Source of the DNA: Tigriopus japonicus | Lineage: Eukaryota; Arthropoda; Copepoda; Harpacticoida; Harpacticidae | Reading direction: 5' to 3' | DNA: 64,000 nt | NCBI GenBank assembly: GCA_010645155.1 | Contig: CM021323.1 | Coordinates: forward strand, 5,087,349-5,151,348 | In this document: positions 57,130 to 64,000 of the stretch, one piece after another | How the letters are laid out: each line of letters opens with the position of its first letter | How positions within the stretch are numbered: the stretch's first letter is position 1 | The notes under the pieces: model-generated | Databases searched by the model: none | What the model saw: the letters and a program-made list of their open reading frames with translations, nothing else | What the model was told of the DNA's origin: nothing | Made by a program: the position numbers and the translations under genes

Positions 57130-57405
57130 AGCACTTGCATTCTTCTGAAAACAGGTCCTTGTCTATGTTGATTTGAATACGTATTTCAACCTTCAGTTCA
57201 ATCGAACTTCAGATTCAAAAGTTATGCTCTCTCAAGGTTCAGTGCAAATCAAATAGAGAAAGAATGAACTAGCGCTTTTCTGGTTATTGTTTTGCCACAA
57301 AAGAGCAAAACACAATCGGATTAAATAAACCTTCTGGAAATCATAATCGTAAACCTCCCCATGGATTTCTAGAATTTCTAGAGTTTACTGGATTGAACAT
57401 GGCGA
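57130..57405 (-). repeat. CAAGAA foldback element, partial inverse copy
   Basis: Reverse complement contains GATTATGATTTCCAGAAGG and TTTTGTGGCAAAAC, matching the arms and centre of 39347-41751. Confidence 0.6.
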
Positions 57406-60400
57406 CCAAGATCGGGTCGATTTGGTACACAGGAAAAAAGGGGAAAACGGGGCTTTTCCTTTTTCTTTGTGGTAAATCTACTCGATCTTGGTCGTTGATA
57501 ACAAATTTTGGATGCCCTTGTCCTTCTCCTTCGAAAATTCAGTGATTCTTGTCTTACACCAAGTATGTATAATAGTATATGATTTGTGCCTCATTCACAT
57601 GCATCTTTGAAAATCCGACAAGTCAACAATTTCCCAATCAATACAAGCACTCTTTGAAGAAGACTGTGAGAAAGTGTCTGAAAAAAACTTTTTGGAACTT
57701 CTTATTGATATGATGCTTACACTTGATTTGATCTTCAGTAAAGCAAAAGTTAAAAAGGTCTAGAGGGTTTGGTCAAAACTTTAAACAAAATACTTCTTTG
57801 TTCAAGTTACCTAGTGAGGGCCCCTTTTAGATGTCGGCAAGAGAAATTCTGTCATAAAAGATCAAAGGCAACTTTTTCTTCTACGTAGTCTTCTCTTAAC
57901 GACAACAAAGATACTATTCAAAAGTAAATTCAGTTTAATTTCCAGAAATTAATGGCATGCACGTCAGCGAGAAAAATATTTAAAAAATTAAATCACTTTT
58001 TTCTTTTGCTTGCTGTGGCCATCAAATCCCGGAAAACAATAAAATCATGAAGCTTCAATGGTAATCTTATATTCAGCCAGAGGACCATTTCTTACTTTAC
58101 TTCAAGACTGAGGAAAATGCAAAACAAAGAAATCTCTTCCTTCCCTTTATATTCACGTCAGAAACTCAAGTAATGCACAGAAGTTCTTGGGAAAGAAGCG
58201 TCACCAGAACACAAACGACAGTAGCTTTAACATGAAGCTTTGAAAAAGTCAAACAAAGCAAGAAGTGCAAGAAAAAAATATGAAAAAATAGCAAATAGGA
58301 GACATTAACCGAAAAATACCCATGGAAGGGCTTAAGTTCATCTTATTTTGTGATCCAATGACTGGATTAATCATCATTGGCACGATCTATATAGATTGAG
58401 TGCAAAATCGAATTTCGTTTTAACTTGAACTTCCCGATTGACGGTGGCAACAACAACGGTAAACAATTGAAGCGTCGAAAAAGCCGTGAAACTTGACCGT
58501 GTTGACGCTTTTTTCTCATGAGCTTCTTTAAACATTCGATTCTTTCGATTTTTTGAGGGTATGCCTCAAATTTCATTGAAAGAAAAGTGTGTCGAGACAC
58601 TGAAAGTCATGTCTGACAGAAAGCACGTCCAACTGATGATAAATTGAACGCATTTTTAAGAATAATGAATGAGCCTTTTCATAGTTATTCTGTAGATCAA
58701 TTCATGATTGCCTCGATCAGCAGGTGGGATCAGTGAACACCAAATGAGCTTAAACAAGAGAGGTAAATTAGAGGTAATTATTGCTCCAGGCAGTCCAAAG
58801 GCGGAAAGGGGAGGAATTTGAAACAATGTGAGAGGACAAAAACTATCATTGATTCATAAAGCAAAGGAAGAAAATTGTGATATATTTGCTTCGAGGGAAA
58901 ATAGATTTAACTTTTCCGCATGATTTTTGCACCCACGCTGCCCTGTCTAGAAGTATTGTCCAAAATGAAACTTGACAAACAGGGTCTGCCCTTTCATTAT
59001 TCGTTATCTAGAGATACTTGATAGATATAGATACTAGATAGAGATATCTAGAGTTATTTTTATTAAAAAGTGACGAGTATTAAACATATATGTTCTTCAA
59101 AAGGCCCAAAATAAGCCGGATATTTCAAAAATATTTTTTTTAACAACGCCATCATTTGTTAATTGTGTCTATGTGCACCAATTTATCCAATACAGTTTTG
59201 GAAGTTTAATGTCTTGGGTCGTTTTTGTAATTGCATTTGACACATCACTTATTTAACAATAGAATATTTTTTGCAAATATTATAGCAATCGCGGGTTTTT
59301 TATTGTTTGACTTAATCACATAGAGTCATCTGTAGACATTTTGGTATCCTTGGTTCATTTTGGTTAAGCCTTGTTCATCGATCATTCATTTATTTCGGTC
59401 AAATTTTCGTGAACGAGTTTTTCCAGCTTAAAAAATCTTAGGCCTTTAAAGGCAAATTTAGTACCATCTTTTCACTTTTGAGCTGCCATTGAGAAAAGTA
59501 TCCCCATAGCCCGTACGCTATTGTTCTTTTACATGCTTTATCAATCGATTGTAGAATTCCCCATAAATAATCACTCACCAAGCAAATTTCTTCAGTTTTT
59601 CTGAAACAGCCCACCCCAAACAGCGAAACAAAGCAACCCGGAAACCAAAAAAGCATCTACGCACACCTGAAATGCTGAAAATTGGGAAAAAACACGTGTT
59701 AAAAATGCTTAACTGGGTAGCTTGCGGTGATTACCACAAATATGACGTTTTAATGACCATGAGAATATGACTACGTTGTTGTGAGATAGGGTGGTCTTGT
59801 TGTTTTAGGAAATACTTTGGAGACAAACTTATTTATACATCACATATAAGATTATCATAATAATGAACAACTGTCAAACTTGCCCCTTAACAAAATTTAG
59901 TTTGGCACTTTTATTTGAAATTTTCCCCAAGTTTGGAGCACAACTTAGAACAATTTAGCACATTCTTGTTCGATAAGTTTCACAACATTGATTAATAAGC
60001 ACTACAAATTGGATTACCCTAAGTCATCTAAGTCTAAGTCTAACCCTAACAAAGATTATTTCTATCAAAGATTTATTAATGCAAAACTATCATTTGACAT
60101 TTTTCTCGAAAAATGACATACTGGTCGTACAAATTAAAAGGAAGACTTCTTTTTAAGCGTATCATGTCGCCCTTTATCAGATTGGAATCCGGAAATCCAA
60201 TCATTGCGTGACCAAACATCAATTTGGGCTTCACCCCATTTTCAAGTAGGGCACTGGATTACGTCTTCAAAAGCCATAAATCTTATTCGTGTGAGGCATT
60301 CCGTCATCTTGATTGTCAAAGTCCCACGTGTTATTGGTCATGGTGGGTTGGTTACCATTTGAGCGTAACAGAAAGGAAAGGGAACCTATACTGTACGTAT

Positions 60401-62811
60401 TTTCAAATCTGGTCTTTGTGTCGTCGAAATTACGAGAATTTCAAATAATCTGTTGCGGGTAATGTTCGAAGAACCCCTACTGTGACACTTCTCAAACGTT
60501 TTCTCTCATTTATCAAGAAATTGAAAGCCAAAAGAGACCGAAGTCGAATCTGAAACAGTTGAGCCGTTTTATTCCGCCAGACGGTGATACTTTCTTCAAA
60601 AACCTGACACCATCGCATTTGCTGCCTCAATAGGCATGAACTGCCTGCCACATAATTAATAAGTGTGGCATATGTTACTGCCAACATTTAGGCATAAACC
60701 TCTAGAGATTTTTGAACGGGCAAATTGAAGTTGTGTCTGGTTTTTAACGGTCTAGTCTAGATTTTGGCCCCCATGTTACAATTTTTGGCTCCCTTCCTTA
60801 TAAGATAATTCTTCACGATAAGTTTAAGATTCATAATCGTTCAAAATAATCCCCTTCATTGCTTGATTTTTCTTCGCTTAATTTTATGTCAAAATTGCAA
60901 ATCCTTTTTGATCAATTGTGCCAATGACAGGAGAATTAAGTGGGAAGATGATGTGGTTCTTTTTAAGAAACCGAGTCCTTCAAATATCAAGAACAGAGTT
61001 CAACTTTTTTGTGGGCGATTTCACAACAATGATCATGGAATTGCGGATTTTCATCGTTGAAAGGTCAGTTCTTTTTGTTCTAACTCGGGGTGGTCCAGTT
61101 CTGATCGTCTTTATTTAGCTCAAGGCGTTCGTGATTGAAAGACAAATCAAGAGAATGAAGAAAATGGTATCGTTTCTTGTCGTGATAATGGGATCGAAAC
61201 GGTTTAACACATCAAACAGTACAAGCCAAAGATGATCGAATTATCTAGATACCTTAAAAACACCAAAGTTCAGACAAAGTAAAAGTAGGTCACAGATCCT
61301 GAAAAGATTTTCCTCGGTATTTAGTCAATAGGGGTCAGAAAAAATAGATTCTGATATTTATCAAAAATGTCTGTTTAGAGGTTGCAGGTTTCGGACAAAT
61401 TTTATGTTTATGTTACGTATATTTCACTAAATGAAAACAGTTTTTAAGGTGTCGTTTTAAGGAGACATTTGTGTGTTGGAAAAGGGAAAATTGTGAAATT
61501 ATGTTTTTTCAAAGTTTTTATTCTATTTTTATATTCTAGCGTGAAAATTAACATTTTCCTCGTAACTAAAATGCGTTTTATCGCCTTTTTTGGCCACAGT
61601 TTCTCCTAAAAATCGTCTGATAAAACCCGCAATTTTGGCTAATTGCCCCCAAATTCGGTGGAACGAAGTGATTGATGTCCCCCCTATTCAAAGGTCAAAT
61701 GGTTCGTGAACCAAAATGTAGACTGAACGTTGCTGAATTTTGAATCGTGATTGATGCCAGTCTTTAAACGGAAATTAAAACCCGATTTTTGTAGACGGAA
61801 ATAATGGATTAAGTTGTAAAACCTTAATAGTCTGATTTCAATGGAAAGATGGAAAACGAAAATTAATCATCTGATTGAAATCCATCAGCCTTGTCTTGAA
61901 TATCAAACCTCGTACCAAAGTGAAAAAACATCCATATGGCCATTACGCGTCCAATGCTCATCTAACTTGTACAAAGGTAGAAGGGAAGCTTCTCAAACTC
62001 TGAGAATGTCCAGACTAACTCAATCATCACGGTGAGTTTTTAAGCCGGAGAAGTCGTTTTTAAATTCTAAAGGCTTTTGAGATCAGTTTTGATATTGAAA
62101 TTACTATAGGCAAATAACTTAAAATCAAATATTTGAACATTTGCTTTTGCTTGATGATGTGGTGCACTAAATTGGTGCAGTTCTAAAATATTTGTGAAAT
62201 ATATTCCACAGATTAACTGTGAATGTCTCTTTCAATCAGTAATCGCAATTGGAATTATGTTCCTTCGAATTAGACCACGACCTGAATAGATCTCGACAAT
62301 ATTATACGGTAAATAAACATACCCATTAGACTTCTTACGAACTTAGGCAAGAGATGCCAAAGTATTTTATCTTCAATGTGTTTTAAATGGTATTATTTTT
62401 TTCGTTTTTTGCTCGTGAACCAATGTTGAGAAGACCTAATAAATATGCAGCAGTACTTTTCAACTTCACAGCTGGTCTCAAAAGCCTTTGGAATTCATAT
62501 ACGACTTCTAAGGCTTAAAACTCACCGTATTAAATTCTTTAGAACGCTTGGACTTCTACCGTGATTCATCTCGAAAGACAGAACGGCCAAAATGTTGGTC
62601 ATTCCGATCGATGCGTCCGTCTGAAGTACATTCACTGAGCAAGCGAGGCCCTTTCAAAGAAGAAGCTTTCGATCAATGTATCGGCCAAGATTTGATTTGA
62701 GTGAGCGGAATCGCGCTTGTTGTCACAAGTCAGGCCGATTCAAATGGCAGCCGGAGAATTTCTTGGACATCAAAGTGAAGTACTCAGTTGAGATTCAAGG
62801 AAGAATTCACT
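57406..62811. other. 5.4 kb with no recognised gene
   Basis: AT-rich. Minus-strand frames 59438-59656 and 60430-60687 and plus-strand 60224-60448 are open but unrecognised. 59060-59370 resembles 3430-3680. Around 59020-59065 is a GATA/TCTAGAT-rich near-palindrome. Confidence 0.4.
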
Positions 62812-63898
62812 ATGCGGACGGAAACGGCGCTACACCATCAGAGACTTCAAAATATTAGAGGAATGGTGCTTTTAATGACTGTGTTTCTTCTCCAACTGTT
62901 GAGGTCAAGTGCCTTTGAAACCACGCCTGGCATCGACAAACTCAATAGGACGGGAAAGCTCTGTAAGTTTTGCACCGCATTCATAATAATTTTTTGATAT
63001 CACTAGAATTAAATTTGGCTTTTAGGTGGTAAAAAATTGGCTCAGAAACATAAACTGTCTTGGTAGTCCTTAACACTAGAAGCATCAAAAATAGGTCATT
63101 TTTAACCCAAACAAACAGCTTGCAAACGAGCTATAAGTCGAAATATGCTGAACAACAAGTAAAGTCAAAACCATTTTTCGAAATTTTAATTTTGATTTGT
63201 TTATTGACTAGTAAGTGTGTATTGACTTTGCATTAGCTGATTGAGTGACAGAATCAAAACAAAGAGAAATAATGTACGAACAGCTTGCAAAAACTAAGGG
63301 TTTGTGTTCTTTGCCCTCAAAAAACTTGTTTCGTCAAGCTCATTTTGTCCTAGCATTGAGACGAGGTCAAGTCCAAACGCATTCAAGTGCGTTCAGCCCC
63401 CTGAAATCACAACTTACAGCTTTATATGGATAGGAATGACTAGAATGAGCATGATTAGAAAGAGAGCAGAGCACAGACTCAACAACCGTAACTACCAATG
63501 TCTTCTTCCGTGGGCAAAAAATGAATGTTGCTTCTAGGCAGAAACGCAACTGTTTTTGACAAAAATGAATACATTTCTGCGATGTCTTGGCAAAGAATTG
63601 AAATAAATTAGGGACGAAAGTTCTCGAAAGGTGAATGCTGTTATATTTACATACTCAAAAGAAAAGGCTTAGATAAGTTAGCTCTCTTTTGGGCAAAAAA
63701 TACTCCATTGTGATTAAAGTGTTGCCTTACCAATCAAAAATCGTACTTATATGATTATGAGAAATTGATGCGAACTTGGATTGAAAGTAAATAAAGATGA
63801 AACTTTTTGACTCTAGAGAAAGTTTAAAAACAAAATGATGTTGCACCTATTTCATCTCCTTTTTTTACCTTTTTAGTGCCAATATTTTCGGTTGTCAG
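62812..63898 (+). CDS. 5' end of a second CUB-family gene (partial)
   Basis: Exon 1 (62812-62962) starts MRTETALHHQ; a second in-frame ATG at 62863 would begin MVLLMTVFLLQLLRSSAF, a clear signal peptide. It ends in phase 1 at CTCT|GTAAGT, the same phase and context as exon 1 of the minus-strand CUB gene. A 22-nt microexon (63877-63898), flanked by TTTTTAG and GTATGT, fits that phase and encodes LPIFSVV, matching LFSLFSIV in exon 2 of the first gene. The next exon lies beyond the right edge. The family call rests on signal peptide, intron phases and this short match, so it is an inference. The first gene's exon 2 is 67 nt, so an extra intron would split this one. Confidence 0.55.
62963..63876 (+). 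other. Intron 1 of the second CUB-family gene
   Basis: 914 bp between donor GTAAGT and acceptor TTTTTAG. Frames inside (63245-63537) are unrecognised. Confidence 0.45.
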
Positions 63899-64000
63899 GT
63901 ATGTTGAAGCATAAAAAGTAAAGTGAGCTTCATAGTTATGCTAAAAGCTGGATTTAAGAATACTATCAGTCAGCAGTAACATTACACTTTTAACGCGAGT

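Overview
The window reads as nuclear DNA of an arthropod, most likely a crustacean such as a copepod. The order is an inference; what supports it is AT-rich sequence, spliced genes with GT-AG introns, an arthropod-type secreted CUB protein, and dense mixed transposable elements (LINEs, Ty3/Gypsy, mariner, many hAT-like MITEs, foldback elements, tRNA-derived SINE heads). Nothing looks bacterial: no operons, ribosome binding sites or CRISPR array.

The main host gene is on the minus strand from 45059 down to 23041. Twelve exons with matching splice phases give a 414-residue secreted protein with a signal peptide, a cysteine-rich N-terminal segment and two CUB-like domains. The first six exons lie within 1.1 kb. 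The last six are spread over 19 kb because their introns are filled with transposons. A second gene of the same family seems to begin on the plus strand at 62812 and runs off the right edge. A weaker two-exon fragment (48797-49106, minus) and a possible first exon (49568-49652, plus) may belong to other host genes.

The most interesting mobile element is at 23941-27831, in an intron of the CUB gene. It is a DNA transposon with about 220-bp terminal inverted repeats (about 95% alike) that begin with CAC. It carries a one-intron gene for a zinc-binding protein broken only by one in-frame TAG. The protein family is one I know only as uncharacterised metazoan proteins, and its motif layout resembles RAG1/Transib transposases.

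Layout: 1-13200, a LINE fragment and several small inverted-repeat elements in otherwise unrecognised DNA; 13200-23000, a minisatellite, nested hAT-like elements, a segmental duplication, a GC-rich inverted repeat and a TACA microsatellite; 23000-45100, the CUB gene with its intronic transposons (the CAC transposon, mariner, LINE fragments, and a Gypsy element split by a PIF/Harbinger-like element that itself holds a foldback MITE); 45100-57400, hAT-like and foldback elements and a long LINE pseudogene; 57400-62800, mostly unrecognised; 62800-64000, start of the second CUB-family gene.

Target-site duplications let many elements be bounded exactly: 8 bp for the hAT-like ones, 7 bp for two foldback families that share CAAG ends.
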